Under the pieces are notes generated by a model, which was not told the DNA's origin, made no database searches, and saw nothing but the letters and a program-made list of their open reading frames with translations. From Candidatus Hydrogenedentota bacterium (GTDB lineage Bacteria; Hydrogenedentota; Hydrogenedentia; Hydrogenedentales; JAGMZX01), in the NCBI GenBank assembly GCA_029556545.1, contig JAKQEQ010000098.1, positions 20,998-84,997 of the forward strand: 64,000 nucleotides of DNA, written 5' to 3'. The position numbers and the translations under genes are program-made. Below, in pieces: positions 1-9,773 of the stretch (positions within the stretch are counted from its first letter, which is position 1; each line of letters opens with the position of its first letter).

Positions 1-482
1 AACAACCAGAATCCGTAATCGAGCCACAGGCCCTTGAAGCCGACGAAGGTTTCGGCTTCATCGGGGTTCGTCCAGGGATACAGCGCGCTCCCGGCGATGA
101 GCACGATCAGCGTGCACGCCAAGCCCATCGGCAGCAGGTGCGCAAACGCTTCCGGGATACGCCGGAGGGCCACGCCCCAGCCCGCGCCCGAGACGTAAAG
201 TGTCGCGATCAGGAACAGCCCGGCCAGCGACAGCCCGACAAGGTATTGGCTCGTCAACAGCAGGCTTGCCCACGCGCGCTGCGGCGCCAGGGCCAGCCCC
301 GCGACGAGCGCGATCACGCCCAGCGCCGCCAGCACGTTCATCGCCCGCCGCGTGCGCGCGGCAAGCCGAAAACGGGTCAGGCGCTCGACGGTCGCGGGCG
401 CGGTCAGATCAAGCAGCGGGCCGTGCGCGTGAGCATCGTGACCGTTTCCCTTGCCGTCGTAACAGGTCACTTCGCCGCTCAT
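1..482 (-). CDS. actF: ActF, Alternative Complex III quinone-binding subunit (partial, C-terminus beyond the left edge)
   Basis: Membrane subunit of Alternative Complex III (quinol:cytochrome c oxidoreductase). About 160 N-terminal residues are visible, beginning MSGEVTCYDGKGNGHDAHAH, followed by at least three hydrophobic segments with the loop ending TNPDEAETF and then the LWLDYGFWL segment. The ATG at 482-480 overlaps the actE stop by 4 nt (ATGA), so translation is probably coupled. This is the last act gene in the usual order A-B-C-D-E-F. The rest of the protein, normally about 400 residues with around ten membrane helices, lies outside the window. The call rests mainly on position plus the hydrophobic N-terminus; it is an NrfD-like family member by association. 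Confidence 0.8.
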   Translation of the reverse strand, partial: MSGEVTCYDGKGNGHDAHAHGPLLDLTAPATVERLTRFRLAARTRRAMNVLAALGVIALVAGLALAPQRAWASLLLTSQYLVGLSLAGLFLIATLYVSGAGWGVALRRIPEAFAHLLPMGLACTLIVLIAGSALYPWTNPDEAETFVGFKGLWLDYGFWL

Positions 483-1102
483 GGTTGGGCCTCCTCGTTG
501 GATCGGGCCGCGGCCCGCTGCTGCATCGCGCGCACGTGCAAGACCGCGTTCCACCGGTCCTCGGGCGACACCTGCGCTGCATACGACGCCATGTTCCCTT
601 GTCCGTAGGTCAGCACGTGGAACATCTGCCCGTCCTTCATGTGCACCGCGTGCTCGGCCAGCAATGACGGCGGCGGCGGGTAGCCGCGCAACGCCACCGG
701 GCCGTCTCCGTTGCCGGTCGGGCCGTGACACGGGATGCAGAAGGATCGGTATACCTGGTCGCCCCGTTCGAGATTGTGCCGGCTCTCGTCATCCGCGTCG
801 TCGCCCGCCGGAAGCGCGAAGGGATTCGCCAGTTCCTCGCCGGCGCGCAGCGCATCCTCCGGCGTCGCCGCGTAACGCAACGGCAGTGCGCCGCGCGCGA
901 TCGTGCCGGGGACGGGCGCCTGCAACGTCTGGCCGTCCGCGAACACGGGATTCGGCGCGAAGGCGTCGTAGGCGACCGAATAGACCATCTCGGGCAGGAA
1001 CATGTAATTGGGCCGCGTCGGGTCGCGCCGCATCGACACGGTCATGGCGACTGTGACGACTATGCCCGCGAACAACGCGATATTCAGGTGCGTTCGGCGC
1101 AT
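479..1102 (-). CDS. actE: ActE, monoheme cytochrome c subunit of Alternative Complex III
   Basis: 207-residue c-type cytochrome of Alternative Complex III, which accepts electrons on the periplasmic side and passes them to soluble cytochrome c or an oxidase. An uncleaved signal-anchor lies at residues 5-22 (LNIALFAGIVVTVAMTV). One heme-binding motif CIPCH lies near residue 122, followed by GPTGNGDG, the loop typical of class I cytochromes. A methionine-rich stretch further on (MKDGQMFHVLTYGQGNM) can supply the distal ligand. Its ATG shares one base with the actD stop (TGATG) and its stop overlaps the actF start, so it sits in a tightly coupled operon. ActD-ActE order and length match the known Rhodothermus-type complex. 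Confidence 0.9.
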   Translation of the reverse strand: MRRTHLNIALFAGIVVTVAMTVSMRRDPTRPNYMFLPEMVYSVAYDAFAPNPVFADGQTLQAPVPGTIARGALPLRYAATPEDALRAGEELANPFALPAGDDADDESRHNLERGDQVYRSFCIPCHGPTGNGDGPVALRGYPPPPSLLAEHAVHMKDGQMFHVLTYGQGNMASYAAQVSPEDRWNAVLHVRAMQQRAAARSNEEAQP

Positions 1103-1629
1103 CAGACCGCCTCCTCTTCCCGTTCTTCGACGTGCACGGCATTGAATTGCTCGCAGAGTCGCCGCACCGCGCCGGGGTCAAACGCGGCGTCCTCTTCCTC
1201 GATCACCAGGGCGAAGCGGTCGTCCGTCGTGCCCGGAAACGACGCGGTCGCCTGCTTCCCCGGCCAGAGCCGCGCGGAAATGAAGAGCGCAATGACGGTG
1301 CCGACGCCCGCGAACAACACCATGACCTCGAAGGTGACTGGCACGAACGCCGGGAGCGAGTTCCACGGCTTGCCCCCGACGTTGATCGGCCAGTCCACGG
1401 CGCTGGTCCAGAACTCGAACCAGACCTTGAACGCCGCGCCCAGCAATCCCAGCAGAAAGCACACGATGGGCAGCCGCGACGGGCGGAAACCCGCCGCCTG
1501 GTCGAGGCCGTGGACCGCGTAAGGCGCGAAGATATCGACGATCTTAAGCCCTCGGCGGCGCGCCGCCCGCGCAACTCCGAGGATGTCCTCCTCTCGCTCG
1601 TGAACGCTCAAGAATACGCGACGGCTCAT
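1102..1629 (-). CDS. actD: ActD, Alternative Complex III membrane subunit (DUF3341-type)
   Basis: 175-residue subunit of Alternative Complex III. The N-terminal part carries the motif [20 protein letters not shown], characteristic of the ActD/DUF3341 family, followed by two membrane helices (residues about 60-80 and 100-125, [15 protein letters not shown] and [17 protein letters not shown]). The C-terminal part is acidic and cytoplasmic-like ([17 protein letters not shown]). I chose the ATG at 1629 because it overlaps the actC stop by four bases (ATGA) and gives the family length; a longer upstream reading lies entirely inside actC in another frame. The subunit contains no visible cofactor motif and is thought to be structural. 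Confidence 0.88.
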   Translation of the reverse strand: MSRRVFLSVHEREEDILGVARAARRRGLKIVDIFAPYAVHGLDQAAGFRPSRLPIVCFLLGLLGAAFKVWFEFWTSAVDWPINVGGKPWNSLPAFVPVTFEVMVLFAGVGTVIALFISARLWPGKQATASFPGTTDDRFALVIEEEDAAFDPGAVRRLCEQFNAVHVEEREEEAV

Positions 1630-3053
1630 GTGCGGGCCTCCTCGAATGCTTCGGATGCGTGTCGGGTCTTGTCTGATTGGGAGTGGGGGAGCGGTGGCGC
1701 GCTGCGCCCGTGGGTGAGCACGCCCTTGACCTCGGCGATGGCGATAACAGGCAAAAACCGACAAAAAAGTATGAAACACGTGAAAAACAAACCAAAAGTG
1801 CCCAAAAGCGTTAATATCTCGATGAGCGTCGGCGTGTAGTCGGCCCAACTCGACGGCAGATAGTCCCGATGGAGGGACGTGACGATAATGACGAAGCGCT
1901 CGAACCACATGCCGATGTTGACGACGATGCTCAGGGCGAAGACCGCGACGAGGTTCGCGCGGACCCGCCGGAACCAGAGCAACTGCGGCGAAACGACGTT
2001 GCACGTCACCATGATCCAATAGGCCCAGGCGTAGGGTCCCATGGCGCGGTTCAGGAAGACGAACTGCTCGTAGGGGTTGCCCGAGTAGGCCGCCGTGAAG
2101 AACTCGGTGAGATAGGCCAAACCGACGATGCTGCCCGTGACGATGATGATCTTGCACATGGCGTCGACGTGGCGCAGGGTGAAGTAGTCTTCGAGTCCCA
2201 TGACCTTGCGCGCGATGAGCATGAGCGTGAGGACCATGGCGAAGCCGGAGAAGATGGCGCCCGCCACAAAGTAAGGGGGAAAGATGGTAGTGTGCCAGCC
2301 GGGGATGATCGACGTGGCGAAGTCCCAACTCACGATGGTGTGCACGGAGACGACGAGGGGCGTGGCGAGTCCGGCCAGGAGGAGATAGACGACTTCATAT
2401 CGAATCCAGGTGCGGTAGGAGCCGTTCCAGCCTAGGCTGAAGAAGGCCATGATCTTTTTCCGCAGACCCGCTTTCGCGCGGTCGCGGATGGTGGCGAGAT
2501 CGGGGATGAGCCCGACGTACCAGAACATCGCCGAGATCGTGAAGTAGGTCGAGATGGCGAAGAAATCCCACACGAGAGGCGAGCGGAAGTTCACCCAAAG
2601 CGGCCCGCGGTAGTTCGGGTAGGGGAATATCCAGAAGAAGAGCCAGGGGCGTCCCATGTGGATGAGCGGAAACAGCCCGGCGCACATGACGGCGAAGAGC
2701 GTCATCGCTTCGGCGGCCCGATTGACGGAGGTGCGCCACTTCTGGCGGAACAGGAACAGGATCGCGGAGATGAGCGTGCCGGCGTGGCCGATGCCGATCC
2801 AGAAGACGAAGTTCGTGATGTCGAAGGCCCAGCCGACCGTCCGATTCACGCCCCAGACGCCGATACCCGTTGCCATCTGATAGCCGATGGCCAGCATGCC
2901 GATGAGCAGCACGGTCGAGGAGGCCAGCAACGCCGCCCACCACAGGCGCGTCGGCTTGCGTTCGAGGAGGGCGCAAATATCGTTCGATACGTCGATGGGG
3001 CGCTTTTCCCCGAGAATCCAGGGGGTGCGCAGGGGCGCTTGCGCGTCAGCCAT
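1626..3053 (-). CDS. actC: ActC, NrfD-family quinol-oxidising membrane subunit of Alternative Complex III
   Basis: 475-residue integral membrane protein of the NrfD/PsrC family. In Alternative Complex III it binds and oxidises menaquinol next to the Fe-S arm of ActB. Around ten hydrophobic helices are visible. Family-typical stretches include [56 protein letters not shown] and the C-terminal [21 protein letters not shown] chose the start [12 protein letters not shown] at 3053, which overlaps the actB end by 8 nt; a longer upstream extension would run through a palindromic repeat lying at the end of actB and is unlikely. The stop overlaps actD. Confidence 0.92.
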   Translation of the reverse strand: MADAQAPLRTPWILGEKRPIDVSNDICALLERKPTRLWWAALLASSTVLLIGMLAIGYQMATGIGVWGVNRTVGWAFDITNFVFWIGIGHAGTLISAILFLFRQKWRTSVNRAAEAMTLFAVMCAGLFPLIHMGRPWLFFWIFPYPNYRGPLWVNFRSPLVWDFFAISTYFTISAMFWYVGLIPDLATIRDRAKAGLRKKIMAFFSLGWNGSYRTWIRYEVVYLLLAGLATPLVVSVHTIVSWDFATSIIPGWHTTIFPPYFVAGAIFSGFAMVLTLMLIARKVMGLEDYFTLRHVDAMCKIIIVTGSIVGLAYLTEFFTAAYSGNPYEQFVFLNRAMGPYAWAYWIMVTCNVVSPQLLWFRRVRANLVAVFALSIVVNIGMWFERFVIIVTSLHRDYLPSSWADYTPTLIEILTLLGTFGLFFTCFILFCRFLPVIAIAEVKGVLTHGRSAPPLPHSQSDKTRHASEAFEEART

Positions 3054-6000
3054 GATGCCCGCTCCCTTCCGTCGCATGGGCGTCCCGCCCATGATTCTCT
3101 GCCTCGTCACTTGCCCGATTGCGCACCAGGGTCAGGTACGTGACCGAAGGCCGCTGGTTGATTTCGTCGAGGACGCGGAAGGCGCGCCCGCTCGCGATTC
3201 GTTTCGAGACGGCGCTCTCGGGGTCGTTCATGTCGCCGAATGCGATCGCGCCCGCCGGGCACGACTGTTGGCATGCGGGCTGGGTCATTGCGTCCGTCAC
3301 CTTGACGCCGAGCCGTTTCGCCTCGATCTTCGCCTCCTGAAGGCGCTGCACGCAGAACGAGCACTTCTCCATGACGCCGCGCGATCGGACCGTTACATCC
3401 GGGTTCAGCACGAGGTTTTCGACCGGGTCGTCGTGCCGGTACGTGAACCAGTTGAACCGGCGCACCTTGTAGGCGCAGTTGTTCGCGCAGTAGCGCGTGC
3501 CGACGCAGCGGTTATAGACCTGCGCGTTCAAGCCTTCCTCGGTGTGTACCGTGGCCAGCACGGGGCATACGTTCTCGCACGAAGCGTTGTCGCAGTGCTG
3601 GCACATCATCGGCTGATGCGCCACGTCCACGTCATCGCCTTCGCCCGAGTAGTAGCGGTCAATGCGCAGCCAGTGCATCTCGCGCTTGCGGCGCACCTCG
3701 TCCCTGCCGACGACGGGCACGTTGTTCTCCGCCTGACACGCGACCACGCACGCGCCGCACCCCGTGCACGCGGTGAGGTCCACGGCCATGCCCCAGTGAT
3801 GCCCTCGCTTCGGGTGATCGTCCGGGTAGAGGTCCCCCTCGAAAATGTGGTGCGCGTGCGGATGCCCGGCTTTCGGGTCCTTTGCGAACGCCCCGAGCGT
3901 GGTCTCGTGCAGGATGGGACGCCGCAGCCCGCCCGCGGGCGCGAGACGCGGCGGGACCGTAATGGTGTGATGCGTCTGTGTGCAGGCGAGTTCGACGCGC
4001 GTGCCCGTGGGCGTAACGGTCACGCCGCGACGTTCGTAGCGCACCAGCCCTTCCTCGATGCGCAGCAGCGGCCCCACGTCCTTGCCCACCAGCCCGTCCT
4101 CGCCAACGCTGGCACGTTTGCCGAACCAGTCCGGCCCGAGTCCGGCGAATCGCGCCGTCGCGGTTTGGCCGTAGCCGAGGGCCACGGCGACCACGCGATC
4201 ATGCTGGCCGGGTTGCACGCACACGGGCAGTTCGAGGGCCGCGTCGCCGGCGTCTATGCGCACGACGTCGCCGTCACGCACGCCGAGACGCTTCGCCGCT
4301 GCGACGGAGAGGCAGGCGTAGTTGTCCCACGTGACTTTCGTCACCGGGTCCGGCAGTTCCTGAAGCCACGGGTTGTAAGCGTGGCGTCCATCAAGTAGAC
4401 CGACCTTCGGGTACGCCGTGAGTGTGAAGGCAGCGGGATCGGGATCGGGGACAGGCAGGGGATCGGGGACAGGCACGTCTCGAAGACTCGCTTGTGCCAG
4501 TCCCCCTCGGAGGCGGGCAAAGCCGTCGTGCAGCGTTCGGTTCCAGAAGGTGTCGAAGGAGTCCGCGGTGGTCGCGCGCGGGTATACGTGGTCGCGCCAG
4601 TACGCGCGCAGGGTGTCATAGGCGTCCGCGGGCGCGCCCATCCACGCGTGCAGGCTCTCAAGGACGGAACGGGTCTGAAAGAGGGGTCGCAGCGCGGGCT
4701 GACGCAACGCGACGCCGCCGCTGACCGGCTCCGCGTCGAGCCAGGATTCGAGAAAATGGTGGTCGGGACACAGAAACTGCGCGGCAGCCGCCGTCTCGTC
4801 CTCCCGTTCGCCGCAATAAACGACCAACCCCGCGCGCCGCAGCAGTTCGGCGGAACACGCGCCGCCCGGAATCTCGTACACGGGATTCAGGCCGATGATC
4901 ACCAGCGCGGCAACGCGGCCTTCCTCGAGTTCCCGCAGCAACCCGGCGAGCGCGGCGTCGTTGCCCTGCTTCTGCATCGAGGGCCGCCGGATGTCCAGCG
5001 TCTTGCCGTAGTTGCCGAGCGCCTCGTTAATCAGATTGCACAGCCGCTGCGCCTCGGCGTCCTGGCTGCCGCACACGACCAGACTTCGGCCCCGCGCGTC
5101 GAGCAGGCGCTTGGCAAGCGCCTCCAGCGACGTTCGTAGTTCAGCCTTCAGGCTGTCTTCGGAGAAGGGGGACTGTCCCGCTTCTCCCGTTATGCGCCCG
5201 GCCAGCGCGCGCAACACGGAACTCGCCTCATCCGGCGCGATACGGCGGCGTTCGTCCGCCTTCGTGCCCGTGAGCGACATGCGGGACTCGAACTGGACGT
5301 GATACGACATCTTCGGCCCGTTATCGTCGAGCCGTCGGCCCGCGCTATACGCCGCCGTGAACGCGACCGGGCTGATCCACGTGCCAAGAAAATCCGCCTC
5401 GACGCTCACGATGACTTCCGCGCGATCAAAGCGATAGCGCGGCAGGACACGCGCGCCGTGGGTCGCCCCGTGTGCGTCGAGGATCGCCGCGACGGACAGC
5501 GGGTCGTAGACGACATGTGCGCCATCGGCGAAGGTTTCGAGAAAGCGGTCGATGCTCGCCTGCAGCGTGGGACTCGTCACAGTGCGCGAAAGGACCCGCA
5601 CCGCGCCGCCCGCGCGCCGCACTTCCTCGAACCGCGCCCGCAGCGCCTGATCCACCCCGGACCACGGGGTGTCGCGGCCCTCGATGCGCGCCCCGCGCAG
5701 CCGTTGCGCGTCGTAAAGACCCAGCAGCGCCGCCTGGCCCGCGGCGCACAAGCCACCGCGCGACAGCGGGTGTTCCGGCAAGCCTTCGATCTTGATGGGC
5801 CGCCCGTCGCGGCACTTGACCAGCGCGCCGCAGCCCGCCTCGCATGCGCCGCACACCGAGGCGTAGAACGCGGCGCGGCCGGGGGTCGTACCTTCAGGGT
5901 GGTTCAGGTACGGCAGCACGTGTTGTTCGGGGGCCTTGCCGCATCCCCCGGCCGTCGCCGCGGCGGAAAGCGCAAAACCCGCCGCCTTCAGGAAGTCCCG

Positions 6001-6126
6001 CCGATTCACATGGCCGGGCGGGGCCTCGATCCACGCATCGACGTCGCGCGCGTCTCCGCAATGCGCGCCGGATCCGCCCGACGCCTCGTCGGGACTCCGC
6101 CAATAGTGTTTCTCGTGCTGTCTCAT
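3046..6126 (-). CDS. actB: ActB, molybdopterin-oxidoreductase-like / multi-[4Fe-4S] subunit of Alternative Complex III
   Basis: 1026-residue periplasmic subunit joining a molybdopterin-enzyme-like domain (no molybdenum cofactor expected in this family) to a ferredoxin-like domain. A Tat motif [11 protein letters not shown] lies at residue about 41, inside the protein as usual for ActB. The N-terminal cluster motif CGACEAGC follows. C-terminal cluster motifs are [11 protein letters not shown] (about 787), [13 protein letters not shown] (about 840), [15 protein letters not shown] (about 921) and CQQSC. I chose the ATG at 6126 over the one at 6177, which overlaps actA. Two palindromic repeats lie inside the reading frame without breaking it: one encodes about 20 residues near 540-562 ([10 protein letters not shown]...), the other encodes the tail motif GRDAHAT. 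Confidence 0.92.
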   Translation of the reverse strand: MRQHEKHYWRSPDEASGGSGAHCGDARDVDAWIEAPPGHVNRRDFLKAAGFALSAAATAGGCGKAPEQHVLPYLNHPEGTTPGRAAFYASVCGACEAGCGALVKCRDGRPIKIEGLPEHPLSRGGLCAAGQAALLGLYDAQRLRGARIEGRDTPWSGVDQALRARFEEVRRAGGAVRVLSRTVTSPTLQASIDRFLETFADGAHVVYDPLSVAAILDAHGATHGARVLPRYRFDRAEVIVSVEADFLGTWISPVAFTAAYSAGRRLDDNGPKMSYHVQFESRMSLTGTKADERRRIAPDEASSVLRALAGRITGEAGQSPFSEDSLKAELRTSLEALAKRLLDARGRSLVVCGSQDAEAQRLCNLINEALGNYGKTLDIRRPSMQKQGNDAALAGLLRELEEGRVAALVIIGLNPVYEIPGGACSAELLRRAGLVVYCGEREDETAAAAQFLCPDHHFLESWLDAEPVSGGVALRQPALRPLFQTRSVLESLHAWMGAPADAYDTLRAYWRDHVYPRATTADSFDTFWNRTLHDGFARLRGGLAQASLRDVPVPDPLPVPDPDPAAFTLTAYPKVGLLDGRHAYNPWLQELPDPVTKVTWDNYACLSVAAAKRLGVRDGDVVRIDAGDAALELPVCVQPGQHDRVVAVALGYGQTATARFAGLGPDWFGKRASVGEDGLVGKDVGPLLRIEEGLVRYERRGVTVTPTGTRVELACTQTHHTITVPPRLAPAGGLRRPILHETTLGAFAKDPKAGHPHAHHIFEGDLYPDDHPKRGHHWGMAVDLTACTGCGACVVACQAENNVPVVGRDEVRRKREMHWLRIDRYYSGEGDDVDVAHQPMMCQHCDNASCENVCPVLATVHTEEGLNAQVYNRCVGTRYCANNCAYKVRRFNWFTYRHDDPVENLVLNPDVTVRSRGVMEKCSFCVQRLQEAKIEAKRLGVKVTDAMTQPACQQSCPAGAIAFGDMNDPESAVSKRIASGRAFRVLDEINQRPSVTYLTLVRNRASDEAENHGRDAHATEGSGHHG
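3075..3093. repeat. Palindromic repeat (family B) inside the 3' end of actB
   Basis: CATGGGCG-TCC-CGCCCATG is a perfect 8 bp stem with a 3 bp loop. It encodes HGRDAHA in the actB frame, 9 residues before the stop. Similar hairpins occur at 19602, 20830, 20886, 27925 and 27952, so this is a dispersed element rather than native actB sequence. Confidence 0.75.
4458..4505. repeat. Palindromic repeat (family A) inserted in actB
   Basis: This 48 bp sequence is identical to 18850-18897 in the moa operon. The core is an imperfect palindrome GGGGACAGGCAC ... GTGCCAGTCCCC around a GTCT-CGA-AGAC hairpin tip. Immediately before it, 4441-4457 is a second partial copy of the left arm (GGGATCGGGGACAGGCA). 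The insert is read in frame by actB and falls in a loop just before the conserved [14 protein letters not shown] segment. Confidence 0.85.
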
Positions 6127-6142
6127 GGACAACTCCCTGCGC

Positions 6143-6796
6143 TCAGTAATGACACGTCGTGCAATGCAGCGAAGCATTCACGGCTCGGCCCTGCACGCCC
6201 ACCGCGTTCGCTTGGCGATGGCAGTTCACGCACCAGCCCATCGCCAGGGTCTCGACCTGCCGCACCCGCTCCATCGTCTCGACGTTCCCGTGGCACTGCT
6301 GGCACGACACACCCGCTCCCACGTGTGCCCGATGGTCGAAGTAGACGAAATCGGGCAGGTTGTGAATCCTCGTCCAGGCGATGGGCCGCGTCGGCTTCGC
6401 CGGGTCCCGTTCCCGTTTCTCGTTCAGCCCCAGCGCCTCATACAACTTCGCGATCTCCGGCGAGACCACCGGCTCGACCGCGCGCCCCGCTTCCTTCGCC
6501 GCCGCTTCCTCCGCCTGAACCGCGCCCAGCGTCGCCGTCACGAACTCGTGGCAGTTCATGCAGACGCTCGCGGCGGGGACGCCCCCGTGCCGGCTCTTTT
6601 GCGCGCCCGCGTGGCAATAGAGGCAGTCCATGCCCAGTTCGCCCGCGTGCAGCCGGTGCGAGAACGCGATCGGCTGGGGCGGTTCGTAGCCCTGGTGATT
6701 ACCCGCCAGATTAAACGTGCGCGCCGCCCCCGTCAGCGCGAGCAGACTCAGCACGAGGCCGATCGCCAGCACATACGTTGCCGTTTCCTTGCTCAT
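6143..6796 (-). CDS. actA: ActA, pentaheme cytochrome c subunit of Alternative Complex III
   Basis: 217-residue multiheme cytochrome c that transfers electrons from ActB to ActE or to soluble cytochrome c. Five CXXCH motifs are visible: CLYCH, CMNCH, CQQCH, CVNCH and CTTCH, the last two residues from the C-terminus. The N-terminal hydrophobic segment (VLAIGLVLSLLALTGAA) anchors it in the membrane. The histidines in FSHRLHAGELGMDC and YFDHRAHVGAGVSC are in the places of heme ligands in cytochrome c7/c3-like folds. It is the first act gene, starting 43 bp after narK2 ends, so it is probably transcribed from the nar promoter. Length and heme count match known ActA. Confidence 0.93.
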   Translation of the reverse strand: MSKETATYVLAIGLVLSLLALTGAARTFNLAGNHQGYEPPQPIAFSHRLHAGELGMDCLYCHAGAQKSRHGGVPAASVCMNCHEFVTATLGAVQAEEAAAKEAGRAVEPVVSPEIAKLYEALGLNEKRERDPAKPTRPIAWTRIHNLPDFVYFDHRAHVGAGVSCQQCHGNVETMERVRQVETLAMGWCVNCHRQANAVGVQGRAVNASLHCTTCHY

Positions 6797-6839
6797 ACCT
6801 TTATCCTGTTCAGCACGTCGTCAACCAGCCTCCGGCCCG

Positions 6840-8159
6840 TCAACACGGTTTCTCACAGCCCTTGCGCCGATAGAACCACCAGTTGACGGCAGTATTTATA
6901 GCATAGAAGACTGCTATTACATAGAAGAATGCATTAGGCGACCCCGTGCGTGTGACGACCTCGCCCAGGCACACCCCGAATACAAACGGGCCATACGCCG
7001 CAATAGCGGCGGTCCACCCCAGCACGCCTCCCGCCTGCCGCGGCTCGAAGATCATCGGTATCTGACGAAACGTCGAGGCGTTGCCGATCCCGGAGAAGAA
7101 GAAAAGTCCCGCCATGCACACCACGAAGAACGGAAACTCCGCCGTCGAATCCGGCCTCGTGAAGAACGTGACCGCGATCGAACAGACCAACAATCCCACG
7201 CCGCTTACCTGCGTGATGACCGCGCCGCCCCACTTGTCGCTTGGCGGGCCGGCCAGCACGCGCACCAGTGAGCCGATGAGCGGCCCCACAAACGCGAAAA
7301 CGAGCGGATCCGGCGCGTTCTCGAATCCTCCATACAATTTCGCGATCAGCAACGGAAACGTGGCGGAGAATCCGGAGAAGGATCCGAAGGTCATGATATA
7401 GAGCGAGGTCATCAGCCACGTGTGTTTGTTCTTGAAGATGTCCAGTTGCTGCGTGAACGAGGCCTTTACCGGCACGCTCCGAAGATAGAACCAGGCGATC
7501 AGCCCGAGTGCGATTAGCAGAGGGACGTACCAGAACGTGGCGTTTTGCACCCAGATGGGCTTGCTCACGCCGTCCTTCGAGAAAGTCTGCGGTTCGCCGC
7601 CCAGGACCCCGAGCACGCTCACTCCGATGATCCACGGCGTTACAAACTGGGTCAGGCTCACCCCGAAGTTGCCGATCCCCGCCTGGAGGCCCAGCGCGGT
7701 CCCTTGCAGCCGTTTTGGGAAGAAGAGACTGGTGCTCGGCATGAACGACGAGAAATCGCCGCCGCCAAGGCCCAACAGCAACGCCAGCACCAGGAACAGC
7801 CAGAACGGCGTTTCAGGGTTCATGACGGCGAGGCCGATGCCCACGCAGGGCAGCACTTTGATGAGCGTGGCCGCGGTAATCACATTGCGCGTGCCGTAGA
7901 TCGGGATCAGGAACGTGTGGACGATGCGCAGCGTGCCGCCGGCCAGTCCGGGCATCGCGGCAAGCCAGAACAACTGCCGCTGAGAAAACGCGAAGCCGAT
8001 ATGGGGAAGCCGCACGACGATGGCGCTCATGGCGAACCACGTCGCGAAGGACAGCGTCAACGTGGCCGTCGTGATAATCAGCGTCCGCCACGCGACCCGT
8101 TTGCCGGTCGTCTCCCAGAATTCGGGATTCTCCGGTTCCCATCGTTCCAACGTTTTCAT
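6840..8159 (-). CDS. narK2: NarK2-type nitrate/nitrite transporter (MFS, NNP family)
   Basis: 439-residue major facilitator protein with about twelve hydrophobic helices. The nitrate-nitrite porter signature is visible as GLGGGDFSSFMPSTSLFFPK and again as FSGIGNASTFRQIP in the second half. It probably exchanges cytoplasmic nitrite for external nitrate. It lies 36 bp after narK1 and 43 bp before actA, all on the same strand. The cognate arrangement narK1-narK2 (narT) downstream of narI is that of Thermus thermophilus. The start at 8159 (MKTLERWEPENPEFWE) gives a short N-terminal tail before helix 1, as usual for this subgroup. Confidence 0.9.
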   Translation of the reverse strand: MKTLERWEPENPEFWETTGKRVAWRTLIITTATLTLSFATWFAMSAIVVRLPHIGFAFSQRQLFWLAAMPGLAGGTLRIVHTFLIPIYGTRNVITAATLIKVLPCVGIGLAVMNPETPFWLFLVLALLLGLGGGDFSSFMPSTSLFFPKRLQGTALGLQAGIGNFGVSLTQFVTPWIIGVSVLGVLGGEPQTFSKDGVSKPIWVQNATFWYVPLLIALGLIAWFYLRSVPVKASFTQQLDIFKNKHTWLMTSLYIMTFGSFSGFSATFPLLIAKLYGGFENAPDPLVFAFVGPLIGSLVRVLAGPPSDKWGGAVITQVSGVGLLVCSIAVTFFTRPDSTAEFPFFVVCMAGLFFFSGIGNASTFRQIPMIFEPRQAGGVLGWTAAIAAYGPFVFGVCLGEVVTRTGSPNAFFYVIAVFYAINTAVNWWFYRRKGCEKPC

Positions 8160-8195
8160 CCGACACTCCGCCTTACTCTCACCAGCCTCTAGCCT

Positions 8196-9746
8196 CTATC
8201 GTTCCCGCGGCTTCTGCCGCTCCATGGCATGCTCGATCTCTTCGATCTTGCTCATGAGTTCGGGGGCCGCTTCGCGTAGCATGCGCTGGACCACCCGGTG
8301 CATCCACCACAGGCAGATGCCAGAGAGAATCGCGAAAAACACCCAGCAGGTTGTCCAGATACCCGTCCACTCGAGGAGGTATCCGAAGATGATGGGGCAA
8401 ACGAACCCGCCGAGCCCGCCGAGCACGCCTACAATTCCGCCCACGACCCCGACCTCCTTCGGGAAGTACTCGGGGATATGCTTGTAGACGGCGGCCTTCC
8501 CGATGCCCATCATGATTCCGACAATGAATACGAGCGCGGTGAATATCCATACATTCGCCTGGAAGTAGATATGCGTTACGCCTCGCGCCAGCAGTTGTTT
8601 CTTGGCTACCTGATCGCCTTCGTGCACGACGGGCTCCTGCCATGACGACACCGTCGGCCAGACCAGAACCTGGTGCATTTTCTGTTCGGGAGTGAGGGCT
8701 TCTTCCTTGTCGGCGATGAGCGGATAGCGCGTGTTGCCGATCGCAATCTCGGTCGGGCTTACGGAAGTCACCACGCCGCCGCGCTTCGCCATTACGCCCC
8801 TGCCGGGCGACTCGATGTCCATGCGGGGCACGATGAGCAGCGTGCAGCAGATGAGGCAACTGCCCAGGACCCAGTACATCACGCGCCGCGCTCCCCAGCG
8901 GTCCGACATCCACCCGCCCAACGCGCGAATGACGCCTGACGGCAGGCTGAAGATCGAGGCCATCAGCCCGGCCATTGCCAGCGGCATCAAGTAGGCGTTC
9001 ACGTAGTACGGGACGAGCCACTGGGCCAGGGCGACGAATCCGCCGAACACCAGAAAGTAATAGAGCCCGAAGCGCCACACGCGCACGTGCCGCAACGGCC
9101 TGAGGCGCTGGCTGAAACTCGTGATGTGCGAGTCGTCCACCTTGCGCGAGTGCGAGAGGAGGAAGAACACAACCGCCATGACGACGAGCGCCGCGGCGTA
9201 GACGCGCGGCATGGTTCGCCACGCCTCGATGTCCTCACCATGGTTCGTGAGCCATGCGAGGAGCGTTGGCGCGCCCAGCGTCGTGAGCGCCGCGCCGGCG
9301 TTGCCCATGCCGAAGACGCCGAGGGCCGTGCCCTGGCGTTCCTTTGGGAACCACACCGACGTGTAGGCGATGCCTACGGCGAAGGACGTGCCTGCCAGAC
9401 CGAAGCCGAGACTCGCGAAGAAGAAGGACCAGAAGCCGTCCGCCATGCTCAGCAGAACCATGGGAATCGCGGAGACCAGCATGACCGCTGTGTAGACGAG
9501 CCTGCCGCCGTATTTGTCCGTCAGAATGCCGACGGGCAATCGGATAATCGAGCCGGACAACACGGGGATGCCGATGAGCCAGCCTATTTGGGATTCGGTC
9601 AATCGAAAGACCTGGTGCTCGACGAGAAACGTTACGAGCACGCCGTTGAGCATCCAGCAGGCGAAGCACACGGTAAACGCCACCGTATTCAGCGCGAGCA
9701 CAGTCAGCGCCTTGCCTGTGTCTTTCATGGCCCCGTTTTCCACCAT
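8196..9746 (-). CDS. narK1: NarK1-type nitrate/proton symporter-like MFS transporter with an extra ~90-residue loop
   Basis: 516-residue NNP-family MFS transporter, longer than the usual 420-450. Helices 1-6 carry GLAGTSFAVGIAYTSVWFPK and GMGNAGAALTTLGAP, the nitrate signature; helix 11 has GGIVGVLGGLGGF. Between helices at about residues 308 and 398 sits a hydrophilic insert with two short repeated motifs, GGVVTSVSPTEIAIGNTRYP and a glutamine/valine-rich stretch ending HIYFQANV, possibly a small beta domain outside the membrane. An alternative ATG at 9728 (MKDTGKAL) is equally likely as the start. The gene ends in an AGAGGCT heptamer repeat also found at the narI end. Confidence 0.88.
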   Translation of the reverse strand: MVENGAMKDTGKALTVLALNTVAFTVCFACWMLNGVLVTFLVEHQVFRLTESQIGWLIGIPVLSGSIIRLPVGILTDKYGGRLVYTAVMLVSAIPMVLLSMADGFWSFFFASLGFGLAGTSFAVGIAYTSVWFPKERQGTALGVFGMGNAGAALTTLGAPTLLAWLTNHGEDIEAWRTMPRVYAAALVVMAVVFFLLSHSRKVDDSHITSFSQRLRPLRHVRVWRFGLYYFLVFGGFVALAQWLVPYYVNAYLMPLAMAGLMASIFSLPSGVIRALGGWMSDRWGARRVMYWVLGSCLICCTLLIVPRMDIESPGRGVMAKRGGVVTSVSPTEIAIGNTRYPLIADKEEALTPEQKMHQVLVWPTVSSWQEPVVHEGDQVAKKQLLARGVTHIYFQANVWIFTALVFIVGIMMGIGKAAVYKHIPEYFPKEVGVVGGIVGVLGGLGGFVCPIIFGYLLEWTGIWTTCWVFFAILSGICLWWMHRVVQRMLREAAPELMSKIEEIEHAMERQKPRER

Positions 9747-9773
9747 CTCACGAATCCCGTTCTTCTCTAGCCT

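Noticed and set aside
2887..4398. 503-codon plus-strand open frame opposite actB/actC
   Set aside because: Shadow of the actB Fe-S domain; no ribosome binding site and Arg/Val/His-rich translation.
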